64,000 bases of DNA from Arthrobacter alpinus (lineage in GTDB: Bacteria; Actinomycetota; Actinomycetes; Actinomycetales; Micrococcaceae), in NCBI RefSeq assembly GCF_001294625.1, contig NZ_CP012677.1:2418001-2482000 (forward strand). Direction: 5' to 3'. The notes under the pieces are model-generated. The model did not search any database. It was given only the letters and a program-made list of their open reading frames with translations, and had not been told where the DNA came from. Both the position numbers and the translations under genes were made by a program. Positions 52,463 through 60,721 of the stretch are shown piece after piece (the first letter of the stretch is position 1; every line of letters begins with the position of its first letter).

Positions 52463-52762
52463 GAGCTTTACCCTTCATTTGAAAATCTTATGGACGAACC
52501 ATTGCTTGATATCCATCATGACCTGTACTGCTGATGCATTTACGAACGTTCGCTGGAAGGTTGCTGTGAAGGATATCTGTCCCTTCCATTATTCCCCCGA
52601 CCCCGATCCAAGTCACCAATGCGCCATACTCTTTAGTGCTCCCAGCCGGAAAACCTGACGCCGGGGGCGAAATCGTGGGCGTGGGCCAAGGAAATGGCTC
52701 TAGAATCAATCGTGAAAGCACGGGTGGTCCCGCCACCCGGCCGGCATACACAAGGGTGAGCA
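52463..52762. other. Divergent spacer between htrA-like and TPM genes
   Basis: No gene is supported. A perfect 10-bp palindrome CGAACGTTCG lies at 52543-52552, and a -10-like TAGAAT precedes the TPM gene by about 60 bases. It does not fit the actinobacterial LexA box, which needs a 4-base centre between GAAC and GTTC. Confidence 0.4.
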
Positions 52763-54862
52763 ATGTTCTCCAGGTCCACGGCGTTTTCTCGACTACTTGC
52801 AGTGCCGGTTTTTGCCGCGCTCATGGTCTTCCCGGCAGGGATGGCACAGGCAGCCACCACAGCAGTGGCCACGGTTGTGGCTGGCACGACCCAGGCTGGC
52901 ACGGTTCTGGCGGAGCCACCCGTGACGATCCCCGCTGGCAGCTACATTGTGGACAACGCCAACGTCCTGGGTAACCAGAAGGCTGATGTTCAGGCTGCCA
53001 TCACGAAATTGAGCAAGGACCACGGCGTCACGCTCTTCGTGGTCTACGTCGACTCCTTCGACGGGCAGAGCCAAAAGGCGTGGGCCCAAACGGTCGCCAC
53101 CCAGAAAAACATGGGCCAGTACGACGTCCTGCTGGCCATTGCCGTTCAGGCCAAGCAATACGCGTTCATTGGCGGCACCAACACGTTCCTCACAGCCGCC
53201 CAAGGCTCCACGATCGAATCGAGCGCCATCAAACCCCAGCTTTCCGCCGGGAACTGGGCCCAGGCAGCCATTGACGCCGCCGTCGCGACCGGCGATGCCG
53301 CCGGCGGCGGCAAGGGCACCGTCCCTGATCCCACGGGAGGGTTCGTGGCGCTGGGAATTGGCATCGTCGTCGTTGGTGGTGGAGCTGGCACGGCCCTGTA
53401 CCTTCGCAACAAGCGCAAGAAGTCGGCGGAGGAGGCGACCGCGAAGGGTTTCGGCCTGGACGGGGAACCCCTGGACCCCAACGCCGGCATGACCATTGCC
53501 GAGCTGCGCTCCAAGGCCGGAACCTTGCTGATCGCCGCCGACGACGCCATTAAGACCAGCGAACATGAGGTTGGTTTTGCGCAGGCATCTTACGGTAACG
53601 AGGCGGTAAAACCGTTCCAGGCCGCCTTGGAGGCGGCCAAGGCCCACTTGTCAGAGTCGTTTAAGTTGCAGCAGCAACTGGATGACGAAATCCCCGACAC
53701 CATCGAGGAGCAGCGGAAGTGGCTGGGCGAAATCATCAAGCGCAGCGAGGACGCCAATGCGGCCCTGGACGCTCAAAAGGCTGCCTTTGACGAGCTGCGC
53801 GAGCTGGAGCGCACGGCCCCGGCAGTGCTGGGCAGCATTCGTGCCCAGGCACTCGAGGCCCGGAATGCGGTGGCCGCGGCGGAGCAAACGCTGTTGGGGC
53901 TCACGGCCAAGTATTCGGATTCGGCGCTGGCCACGGTACGTGACAATGAGAGGCAGGCGCGTGAGCGGCTGGACTTTGTGGAGTCCGCCGCGGCCGACGC
54001 CGACACCAGGCTGGCAGCCGCTGACACCGCCAACGCCGCCATGTCCGTCAAGGCCGCCGAGGAGAGCTTGCTGCAATGCCAGGTCCTCCTTGATGCCATT
54101 GTCAAGACCGAGGCGTCCATCAACGACGCGGCGTCGTCCCTGAACACCGCACTGCCGGCGGCGCTGGCCGACCTTGACCAGGCGAAGTCCATGGTGAACT
54201 CGAGCGAATTTGCCAGGTACGCCCCCACGGTCCAAGCCGCCGAGTCGACCCTCAAGGACGTGCAGGCGCAGGCCGCCGCCAGCAAGAGGGACCCGCTGGG
54301 CATGCTGGCCTCCGTGCAATCGGCCCATGGCCAGCTCGATGAGTTGCTGACGGGGATCCGCGACCAGCAACAGCAGTCACTGCGGGCGCAGGCGTCCCTG
54401 CAGCAAACCCTGGCGGGTGCCCAGGCACACATCTCCGCGGCGCAGGACTTCATTGCTGCCCGCCGTGGCGGAGTCGGCACCGAAGCCCGCACCCGGCTCT
54501 CCGAAGCCCAACGCAACCTCGAGTACGCCTTGAGCATTGCCGAATCGGACCCCTCCAACGCGCTCATCTACGCCCAACAAGCCCAGCAGCTGGCCCAACA
54601 AGCCATCAACTATGCCCAGCAGGACGTTGACAGGTTCAACGGCGGCGGGCATGGTGGCGGCTACGGCGGAGGAGGCGGCGCCAACGGGATAGGCGGTGCC
54701 ATCCTGGGCGGGATCATAGGCGGGCTCCTCTCCGGAGGAGGCCGCGGCGGGTTCGGCGGCGGAGGGTTCGGCGGCGGAGGGTTCGGCGGCGGAGGCGGTT
54801 TCGGCGGAGGCGGCGGCGGCGGCGGAGGAGGCGGCTTTGGTGGCGGCGGCGGCAACTTCTAG
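52763..54862 (+). CDS. TPM-domain protein with coiled coil and Gly-rich tail
   Basis: The 699-residue protein has a signal peptide (about 1-30), a TPM domain (about 48-165: VDNANVLGNQKADVQAAI, TLFVVYVDSFDG, DVLLAIAVQAKQYAF), a membrane helix (about 190-210) and a long alpha-helical, Ala/Glu/Gln-rich region (about 235-600). It ends in more than 60 residues of almost pure Gly with Phe (GGGFGGGG repeats). TPM proteins act in photosystem repair in plants; bacterial ones of this long type are uncharacterised. It precedes pspA, so a role in membrane stress is a fair guess. AAGGG is upstream of the ATG. Confidence 0.88.
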   Translation: MFSRSTAFSRLLAVPVFAALMVFPAGMAQAATTAVATVVAGTTQAGTVLAEPPVTIPAGSYIVDNANVLGNQKADVQAAITKLSKDHGVTLFVVYVDSFDGQSQKAWAQTVATQKNMGQYDVLLAIAVQAKQYAFIGGTNTFLTAAQGSTIESSAIKPQLSAGNWAQAAIDAAVATGDAAGGGKGTVPDPTGGFVALGIGIVVVGGGAGTALYLRNKRKKSAEEATAKGFGLDGEPLDPNAGMTIAELRSKAGTLLIAADDAIKTSEHEVGFAQASYGNEAVKPFQAALEAAKAHLSESFKLQQQLDDEIPDTIEEQRKWLGEIIKRSEDANAALDAQKAAFDELRELERTAPAVLGSIRAQALEARNAVAAAEQTLLGLTAKYSDSALATVRDNERQARERLDFVESAAADADTRLAAADTANAAMSVKAAEESLLQCQVLLDAIVKTEASINDAASSLNTALPAALADLDQAKSMVNSSEFARYAPTVQAAESTLKDVQAQAAASKRDPLGMLASVQSAHGQLDELLTGIRDQQQQSLRAQASLQQTLAGAQAHISAAQDFIAARRGGVGTEARTRLSEAQRNLEYALSIAESDPSNALIYAQQAQQLAQQAINYAQQDVDRFNGGGHGGGYGGGGGANGIGGAILGGIIGGLLSGGGRGGFGGGGFGGGGFGGGGGFGGGGGGGGGGGFGGGGGNF

Positions 54863-55074
54863 CGGCGCGTAGCCCTCCCCGCAGGGAGTCGAGGGTTGGC
54901 TCCCACGGCAGGAAACGGCGTCGTGCCTCTATTTTAAGATGCCAAGTCCCGTTCAGGAGGAGCCATCCATTAATTTTTGAGCAACGTCATTTAGACTCAA
55001 ACAAAGCTCTTTAAAAGAAGCACAGGAATGATCAAGTACCGATGATATTCAAGCGAAACACTAAGGGGAAAACT

Positions 55075-55851
55075 ATGGCAAAGCAGTCAATCTTCGGCCG
55101 GGTCGCACAGTTGGCTAAGGCCAATATCAACGCGTTGCTGGACTCAGCCGAGGATCCGCAGAAGATGCTCGATCAGATGGTGCGCGATTACAAGGCGAAC
55201 ATCACCGAGGCTGAAAGTGCCGTGGCCCAGACCATCGGCAACCTTCGCATGCTTGAAGACGACTACAACGAAGACGTGAAGGCGTCACAGGACTGGGGTT
55301 CCAAGGCCCTTGCCGCCAGCCGACGGGCCGACGAGTTCCGTGCCGCGGGCAACGCCGCCGACGCCCAGAAGTTCGACAACTTGGCCAAGGTTGCGCTGCA
55401 GCGCCAAATCACGGCCGAGAACGAGGCGAAGTCGGCGGAACCGAGCATCGCCGCGCAGAACGACGTAGTGGACAAGCTCAAGACCGGCCTGCAACAGATG
55501 CAGGGCAAGCTGACGGAACTGGCCAACAAACGCAACGAACTGGTGGCCCGTTCCAAAACCGCCGAGGCCCAGACTCAGGTCAACGACGCGCTCAAGAGCA
55601 TCGACATCATGGATCCCACGAGCGAGGTCAGCCGCTTCGAGGATAAGATCCGCCGCGAAGAGGCCAAGGTACGTGGTGCGAACGAGCTCGCCGCCTCCAG
55701 CCTGGACTCACAGTTCAACAGCCTGGAGGACTTGGGCGAGCAGACCGAAATCGAGGCCCGCCTGGCCGCCCTGAAGGCTGGCGGCTCACCGGCTCCGGCC
55801 GCTCTTGAGCAGGCCGACTCGCATGACGAGGCGGAATTCGACAAGCTGTAG
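55075..55851 (+). CDS. pspA: PspA/IM30-family membrane-protection protein
   Basis: The 258-residue protein is almost wholly coiled coil. It starts SIFGRVAQLAKANINALLDSAEDPQKMLDQMVRDY, the PspA N terminus that binds membranes. PspA/Vipp proteins form ESCRT-III-like assemblies that seal damaged membranes. ATG 55075 with AAGGGG six bases upstream is preferred over an ATG 33 bases earlier. It follows the TPM gene by 212 bp. Confidence 0.95.
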   Translation: MAKQSIFGRVAQLAKANINALLDSAEDPQKMLDQMVRDYKANITEAESAVAQTIGNLRMLEDDYNEDVKASQDWGSKALAASRRADEFRAAGNAADAQKFDNLAKVALQRQITAENEAKSAEPSIAAQNDVVDKLKTGLQQMQGKLTELANKRNELVARSKTAEAQTQVNDALKSIDIMDPTSEVSRFEDKIRREEAKVRGANELAASSLDSQFNSLEDLGEQTEIEARLAALKAGGSPAPAALEQADSHDEAEFDKL

Positions 55852-55881
55852 GCTCGGGCAACGCAGCGCCACACGGCGCAG

Positions 55882-55936
55882 TGACTGGACAGATCGGGCG
55901 GTTCCCGCCGTGGGAACCGCCCGATCTGCCCAGTCA
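55882..55936. terminator. 25-bp hairpin at a convergent junction
   Basis: Arms 55882-55906 and 55912-55936 pair over 25 bp with a single mismatch and a 5-base loop, between the pspA and aldo/keto reductase stops. There is no T tract. Confidence 0.78.
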
Positions 55937-55943
55937 TTGCTTT

Positions 55944-56795
55944 TTATAGCTGCGTGAACGCGGCCACGGCCGGGTCGGCACCGATGCGCGTGCCGGTTTC
56001 CAGGGCGGAGATCCGTGCCAGGTCGGCATTGCTGAGCTTGATTGTGGACGCCGCCAGGTTCTCTCGCATGCGCTCCGGCGACACCGTCTTGGGGATGACG
56101 ATGTTGCCCAGACCCAGGTGCCAGGCGAGCACCACCTGCGCGGGGGTGGCCCCGTACGCTGCCGCCAACTCTGCAACCACCTCATTCTCAAGGTCCCTGC
56201 CCTGACCTAGCGGACTGTACGCTTCCACGGCAATGCCATGGCGCCGGCTCTTCTCGGCCAACCCCGCCTGTGCGAAGGTCGGGTGCGCCTCGATCTGATT
56301 CACGGCCGGGACCACGGTGGAGGTGGCCAGTAACTCATCGAGATGCTCTGGAAGGAAGTTGGAGACCCCGATGGCCCGGATGCGGCCCTGCGCGTAGAGG
56401 GACTCAAGTTCCTTCCACGCCTGGGTGAACAGTCCCTGTGACGGCACCGGCCAATGGATCAGATACAGGTCAATCCAGTCCACGCCCAGCGCGGTGCGGC
56501 TGGCCTCGAAGGCTTCGCGGGGGCTGCCCTGGTCGCCGTTACGCAACTTGGTGGTGATGAAAATGTCTTCGCGGGTCATTCCGGATTCGGCGATGGCCGC
56601 CCCGACGCCGGATTCGTTGCGGTACGCGGCCGCTGTGTCGATGTGGCGGTAGCCGGCGGCCAGAGCCTGGGCAACGGCCACTCGAGTTTCTTCCGGCGGG
56701 ATCTGGAAGACACCGAACCCGAGTTGTGGGATGGTGACCCCGTTGTTCAACGTAAGTTCCGGAACAGCGCCCGTGGCGGTTGTTTGCTCAGTCAT
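55944..56795 (-). CDS. Aldo/keto reductase (AKR5-type)
   Basis: The 283-residue NADPH enzyme has the catalytic tetrad: Asp and Tyr in YRHIDTAAAYRNE, Lys in FITTKLRN and His in YLIHWPVP. The KTVSPERMRENL cofactor segment follows. The length and PQLGFGVFQIP start fit 2,5-diketo-gluconate reductase-like members. Substrate unknown. It ends beside the 25-bp hairpin and diverges from the XRE regulator gene. Confidence 0.93.
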   Translation of the reverse strand: MTEQTTATGAVPELTLNNGVTIPQLGFGVFQIPPEETRVAVAQALAAGYRHIDTAAAYRNESGVGAAIAESGMTREDIFITTKLRNGDQGSPREAFEASRTALGVDWIDLYLIHWPVPSQGLFTQAWKELESLYAQGRIRAIGVSNFLPEHLDELLATSTVVPAVNQIEAHPTFAQAGLAEKSRRHGIAVEAYSPLGQGRDLENEVVAELAAAYGATPAQVVLAWHLGLGNIVIPKTVSPERMRENLAASTIKLSNADLARISALETGTRIGADPAVAAFTQL

Positions 56796-56958
56796 GAAAA
56801 CCCATTCCTTTCATTACATCCGCCGTGAGGGCGGTGTCATATCCAGCCTAGGCCCGCAACGCGCCCGCGGATACCCACGGAGAGTGCGCAACGATCCTAG
56901 GACCAGCAGTCCTACGCTGGTACTGGCCGCCACCGCCGTACAGGGGCAGAATGGGGGC

Positions 56959-57834
56959 ATGGGTCAAAGCATTGAATTCGGCAGGTTCCTCTCGGCCATG
57001 CGGTCTCGGCTGCAGCCCGATCCGGACGTTGCGCTACGCGGCAACCGGCGGGTGCCGGGCCTGCGCCGGGAGGAAGTGGCCCGGCTGGCCGACGTCTCCA
57101 TCGACTACTACACACGGCTGGAGCAGGGCCGTAACATCCACCCCTCCCGCTCCGTGCTGACCTCGGTGGCCCGCGCCCTGCAATTGAGCGACGCCGAATC
57201 AGCCCACATGTTGGACCTCCTGGAAAACTGTGGCGGTCAGGCCACCAACCCGCCGGAAGTCCAGCGGGTGCGCCCCGCCATGTACCAGTTGCTGGAGGCC
57301 GTGGGCGAGGTGCCCGCCGTCGTCCTGGGCAGAAGGACGGACGTTCTGGCCAGCAACCGCATGGCCCGGCTGCTCTTTGCCGACTTCCCCACGCTAGCCC
57401 GTGAACAACGCAACTACACGCGCTGGATCATGCTGGACCCGGCCGCCCGCGCCTTGTTTCGGGACTGGCACGGGGCCGCCGCCGACGCGGTGGCCACCCT
57501 GCGCGCGGACATCGGCAGGCATCCGGGCGACCCCGCCGCAACGGCCCTGGTGGGCGAGCTCGCCGTCAACAGCGAGGAATTCCGCCAGTGGTGGGCGCGG
57601 CACACCGTGGCCCGAAAATCCTCCGGCACACTGTTCTTGCACCATGGGGTGGTGGGGGACGTGGAAGTCGATTTTGAGCACCTGCTGCTCCCGGATGACC
57701 CCGAGCAAAGCCTACGAATATACACGGCCAAGAATGGTTCACCGTCCCTGGATGCCCTGACCCTGCTTTCCTCCTGGGCCGGGCATGTCCCCGCCTCACA
57801 CCACGTTTCCAACTCATCCGAAGGAACCAACTGA
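56959..57834 (+). CDS. XRE-family regulator with MmyB-like C-terminal domain
   Basis: The 291-residue protein has an N-terminal HTH (about 30-85: RREEVARLADVSIDYYTRLEQGR) and a C-terminal MmyB-type ligand-binding domain (about 110-265: VLASNRMARLLFADF, YTRWIMLDPAARALFRDW, SGTLFLHHGVVGDVEVDFEHL). Proteins of this type often control a nearby oxidoreductase gene and bind fatty acid-like ligands. ATG 56959 was chosen; the longer frame overlaps the divergent reductase gene. The next aldo/keto reductase starts two bases after its stop. Confidence 0.92.
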   Translation: MGQSIEFGRFLSAMRSRLQPDPDVALRGNRRVPGLRREEVARLADVSIDYYTRLEQGRNIHPSRSVLTSVARALQLSDAESAHMLDLLENCGGQATNPPEVQRVRPAMYQLLEAVGEVPAVVLGRRTDVLASNRMARLLFADFPTLAREQRNYTRWIMLDPAARALFRDWHGAAADAVATLRADIGRHPGDPAATALVGELAVNSEEFRQWWARHTVARKSSGTLFLHHGVVGDVEVDFEHLLLPDDPEQSLRIYTAKNGSPSLDALTLLSSWAGHVPASHHVSNSSEGTN

Positions 57835-57836
57835 GA

Positions 57837-58811
57837 ATGTTGTACACACATTTGGGCCGCAGCGGCCTGTCCGTGTCCAAGCTGTGCCTGGGCACCATGA
57901 ACTTTGGGCCCCACACCGAGGAAGACGACGCACACACGATCATGGACCAGGCGCACGACGCCGGGCTGAACTTCTTTGACACAGCCAACGTTTACGGCGG
58001 TCCCGAACACCGCGGCTGGACCGAGGAGATAGTGGGGCGCTGGATTGCTCAGGGAGGCGGGCGGCGCGAGCGGACAGTGCTGGCCACCAAGGTCTACGGC
58101 AATATGAGCGACTGGCCCAACGATTCAAAGCTCTCGGCCCTGAACATCCGCAAGGCCCTGGATGCGAGCCTGAAGCGCCTGCAAACGGACCACATCGACC
58201 TGTACCAATTCCACCATGTGGACCGGAACACTCCGTGGGATGAGATCTGGCAGGCCATGGACGTTGCCATCGCGCAGGGCAAGATCCTGTATGCGGGCAG
58301 CTCCAACTTCGCAGGCTGGCACATCGCCGCCGCGCAGGAGGCCGCGGCCCGCCGCCCGGTCACCGGACTGGTCAGTGAGCAGTCCATCTACAACCTCATG
58401 CAACGCAGCGTGGAGCGCGAGGTTATCCCGGCCGCGCAGCACTACGGGCTGGGGCTGCTCCCCTGGTCGCCACTGCACGGTGGCCTGTTGGGCGGGGTGT
58501 TGAAAAAGCAGGACGACGGCGGCGTGCGCCGGCTCGAGGGGCGCGCAGCCGCCGCGCTGGCCGGGCACCATGACGCGATCGCCGCGTTTGAGGCCTTTGC
58601 CGCCGAGCTTGGCCACGCATCCGGGGATGTGGCACTGGCGTGGCTGTTGCACCAGCCGGCCGTCACCGCACCCATCATCGGCCCGCGCACCAGCGCCCAG
58701 CTGGAGGCCGGACTGCGCGCCCTGGAGGTTTCGCTCGACGCGGCCGCCCTGGCCCGGCTCGATCAGATCTTCCCCGGCCCCAAGACTGCTCCGGAGGACT
58801 ACGCCTGGTGA
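57837..58811 (+). CDS. Aldo/keto reductase (potassium-channel beta/YghZ-like)
   Basis: The 324-residue enzyme has Asp/Tyr in FFDTANVYGGPEH, Lys in VLATKVYGNM and His in LYQFHHVDRN, followed by NAD(P)-binding GPRTSAQLEAGLRAL. It resembles the AKR11/12 and YghZ-like groups. It is in an operon with the XRE gene before it, and its stop overlaps the next GTG (GTGA), so the regulator, reductase and epimerase are made together. Confidence 0.94.
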   Translation: MLYTHLGRSGLSVSKLCLGTMNFGPHTEEDDAHTIMDQAHDAGLNFFDTANVYGGPEHRGWTEEIVGRWIAQGGGRRERTVLATKVYGNMSDWPNDSKLSALNIRKALDASLKRLQTDHIDLYQFHHVDRNTPWDEIWQAMDVAIAQGKILYAGSSNFAGWHIAAAQEAAARRPVTGLVSEQSIYNLMQRSVEREVIPAAQHYGLGLLPWSPLHGGLLGGVLKKQDDGGVRRLEGRAAAALAGHHDAIAAFEAFAAELGHASGDVALAWLLHQPAVTAPIIGPRTSAQLEAGLRALEVSLDAAALARLDQIFPGPKTAPEDYAW

Positions 58812-59935
58812 GCGGCAACAGTGACGACGTCGAACTTGGCCTGCACATGCGGCCCGGCTCCGCGGGCATGCCGGAACGGGGCAAGCAGTCTCATTGGGGA
58901 CCAGCCCTCTATGGGCCTACCGGTTTGCTGTCAGCGCCGGGAGCCTCCCCGTTGCCGGGGCCACGGGTGTTGTTCATTGGCGGCACAGGCATCATCAGCG
59001 CCGCCTCCGTGGCCCGGGCAGTGGCGCTGGGCTACGCCGTTACCGTGCTCAACCGGGCTGCGAGCTCGGTGCGTCCGGTTCCGGCCGGTGTCGAAACACT
59101 GGTGGCCGACATCAGGGACGGTGCCGCCGTCGACGCCGTGCTGGGCGCCCGGACCTTTGACGTGGTGGCCGACTTTGTGACCTTCCTGCCGGAGCACGCA
59201 CGCGCGGCAGTGAAGACCTTCCGGGGCCGGTGTGGGCAGTACCTTTTCATCAGCTCCGCCTCGGCCTATCAGAAACCGCCAGTGCGGCTGCCCATCACCG
59301 AATCAACGCCGCTGCGAAACCCGTTCTGGCACTACTCGCGCGAGAAGATCGCCTGCGAGGAGGTCTTCTTCGCCGCCTACCGGGATGCCGGGTTCCCTGT
59401 CACGGTGGTGCGGCCCTCACACACCTATGACCACACCCGGCTGCCGCTGCTTTTTGGCTGGACCGACGTGCACCGCATGCGTGCCGGGCTGCCGGTGGTG
59501 GTGCACGGGGACGGAACTTCCCTGTGGACGCTGACGCACACAGCCGACTTCGCGGTGGGGTTCGTGGGGTTGTTCGGGCTCCCCGTTGCCGGCGAGGCCT
59601 TCACCATCACCTCCGAGGACGTCCTGCCGTGGGACGCCGTGTACCGCAGCGTCGCGGCAGCCGCCGGCGTTCCCGAGCCGCTTCTGGTGCACGTGGCCAG
59701 CGACACCATCGCCGCCCACGTCCCCGAGTTCGGCCCGGGGCTGCTGGGCGACAAAGCCCACTCCGTCATCTTCGACAACACCAGGATCAAGTCCCTGGTG
59801 CCTGAATTTGGCACCCGCATCCGCTTCGCAGCGGGCGCCCGGGCCATCATGACCTGGCATATTGGGCATCCGGAGGCGCGCGTGGTGAACCCGGAATACA
59901 TGGCGCTCTCGGATCGGCTGGCCGCCCTCCGTTGA
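58808..59935 (+). CDS. NAD-dependent epimerase/dehydratase family protein
   Basis: From GTG 58808, coupled to the reductase stop, the protein has 375 residues. The extended short-chain fold shows VLFIGGTGIISAASVARA (Rossmann motif after about 50 leader residues), ISSASAYQK and the catalytic Y-x3-K in HYSREKIACEE. The substrate is not known. The last codons are unusual: CGT and the stop TGA belong to a palindromic repeat, and the final 44 bp of the gene recur at 60175-60218, where they end in LAAL-stop. The original C terminus was probably one residue shorter. Confidence 0.88.
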   Translation: MSGNSDDVELGLHMRPGSAGMPERGKQSHWGPALYGPTGLLSAPGASPLPGPRVLFIGGTGIISAASVARAVALGYAVTVLNRAASSVRPVPAGVETLVADIRDGAAVDAVLGARTFDVVADFVTFLPEHARAAVKTFRGRCGQYLFISSASAYQKPPVRLPITESTPLRNPFWHYSREKIACEEVFFAAYRDAGFPVTVVRPSHTYDHTRLPLLFGWTDVHRMRAGLPVVVHGDGTSLWTLTHTADFAVGFVGLFGLPVAGEAFTITSEDVLPWDAVYRSVAAAAGVPEPLLVHVASDTIAAHVPEFGPGLLGDKAHSVIFDNTRIKSLVPEFGTRIRFAAGARAIMTWHIGHPEARVVNPEYMALSDRLAALR

Positions 59936-60218
59936 GGGGGCAGATCACCCCCGGCTCCCCCGTCGAGACCCGTTGAGGGGGCAGATCACCCCCGCGGTTC
60001 GGGGTGGCGATCTGCCCCCTCAACGGTCCATCCCAACAGGCCACCCGGCATTGGAGCACCATCGCATCCAATGCGCAGGTAAGGGGAGCTGGCACGCTGG
60101 GAAGTCACGTGAACTGTACAACTGAGGTACGCTCCGTTGCCAGCTTGAACTCTAGGGTGGTGATGTGTGCTCCGGTGGTGAACCCGGAATACATGGCGCT
60201 CTCGGATCGGCTGGCCGC
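59882..60218 (+). repeat. 44-bp direct duplication of the epimerase 3' end
   Basis: The 44 bases 59882-59925 (encoding VNPEYMALSDRLAA) are repeated without change at 60175-60218. The 249 bases between hold three copies of the palindrome arm. The second copy ends GCACTTTAG, an intact stop. This looks like insertion of a repeat block at the end of the gene with duplication of the target, or a tandem duplication followed by insertion. Confidence 0.9.
59929..60026. repeat. Palindromic repeat block, GTTGAGGGG family, copies 3-5
   Basis: A 25-bp sequence starting CCGTTGAGGGGGCAGATC occurs at 59929-59953 and again at 59970-59994. Its inverted partner at 60009-60026 pairs perfectly with 59970-59987 (18 bp). 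The first copy supplies the epimerase stop codon. The block can terminate the epimerase transcript. Confidence 0.88.
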
Positions 60219-60310
60219 ACTTTAGCCGGCTGTCCCGACCCTGGCGACGGACATGCATTTGCGGATCAAAGATCACTCATATTACGTACATGAGGATATA
60301 GACTCCCTTT
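60027..60310. other. Non-coding spacer with repeat remnants
   Basis: No gene is supported between the repeat block and the HTH-TOBE gene (375 bp in all from the epimerase stop). GGGTGGTGATGTGT at 60155-60168 is identical to 28195-28208 in copy 1 of the palindrome family, so it may be a decayed copy. The second epimerase tail lies at 60175-60218. Confidence 0.6.
60297..60302 (+). promoter_or_regulatory. Possible -10 box giving a leaderless mod transcript
   Basis: TATAGA lies nine bases before ATG 60311, so transcription would begin at or next to the start codon; I see no ribosome binding site there. Leaderless mRNAs are common in actinobacteria. No clear -35 box is visible. Confidence 0.4.
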
Positions 60311-60721
60311 ATGACACTTATTCGCGTTTCCGAGGCGGCCCGGTTCCTGGGCGTCAGTGACGATACCGTGCGGCGTTGGCTGGATAACGGCACGCTCAAC
60401 GGCCAGAAGGACCAGCAGGGGAAGCTGGTCATCGACGGGATTGAACTTGCGGCGCTGTCCAAGGCGCAGTCCGCGCTGCCGCAGGATCCCGCGGGTGTGG
60501 AGAGTTCCGCCCGTAACCGCTTTGTGGGGCTCGTTACCAACGTCATCATGGACAAGGTCATGGCGCAGGTGGAACTGCAGTGCGGCCCGTTCCGGGTGGT
60601 TTCCTTGATGAGCAGTGAAGCGGTGCGAGAGCTGAAGTTGGAGCCCGGTTCCGTGGCCACCGCCGTCGTCAAGTCAACGAACGTCATCATCGAAATCCCG
60701 AACGGCGGAAAAGGCGCATGA
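60311..60721 (+). CDS. HTH-TOBE (Mop-like) molybdate-responsive protein
   Basis: The 136-residue protein joins a MerR/excisionase-type HTH (about 1-55: LIRVSEAARFLGVSDDTVRRWLDNG) to a single Mop/TOBE molybdate-binding domain (about 68-132: SARNRFVGLVTNVIMDKVMAQVEL, LKLEPGSVATAVVKSTNVIIE). It likely senses molybdate and regulates the modABC genes that follow; its stop overlaps the modA start (ATGA). It differs from E. coli ModE in the HTH type and in having one Mop unit. Confidence 0.9.
   Translation: MTLIRVSEAARFLGVSDDTVRRWLDNGTLNGQKDQQGKLVIDGIELAALSKAQSALPQDPAGVESSARNRFVGLVTNVIMDKVMAQVELQCGPFRVVSLMSSEAVRELKLEPGSVATAVVKSTNVIIEIPNGGKGA

Noticed and set aside
52543..52552. CGAACGTTCG as a LexA (SOS) box
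   Set aside because: Actinobacterial LexA sites need four bases between GAAC and GTTC; here the halves overlap.
60004..60225. 73-codon open frame ending in VNPEYMALSDRLAAL
   Set aside because: It only joins repeat sequence to the duplicated epimerase tail; no ribosome site. Interpreted as a duplication scar, not a gene.
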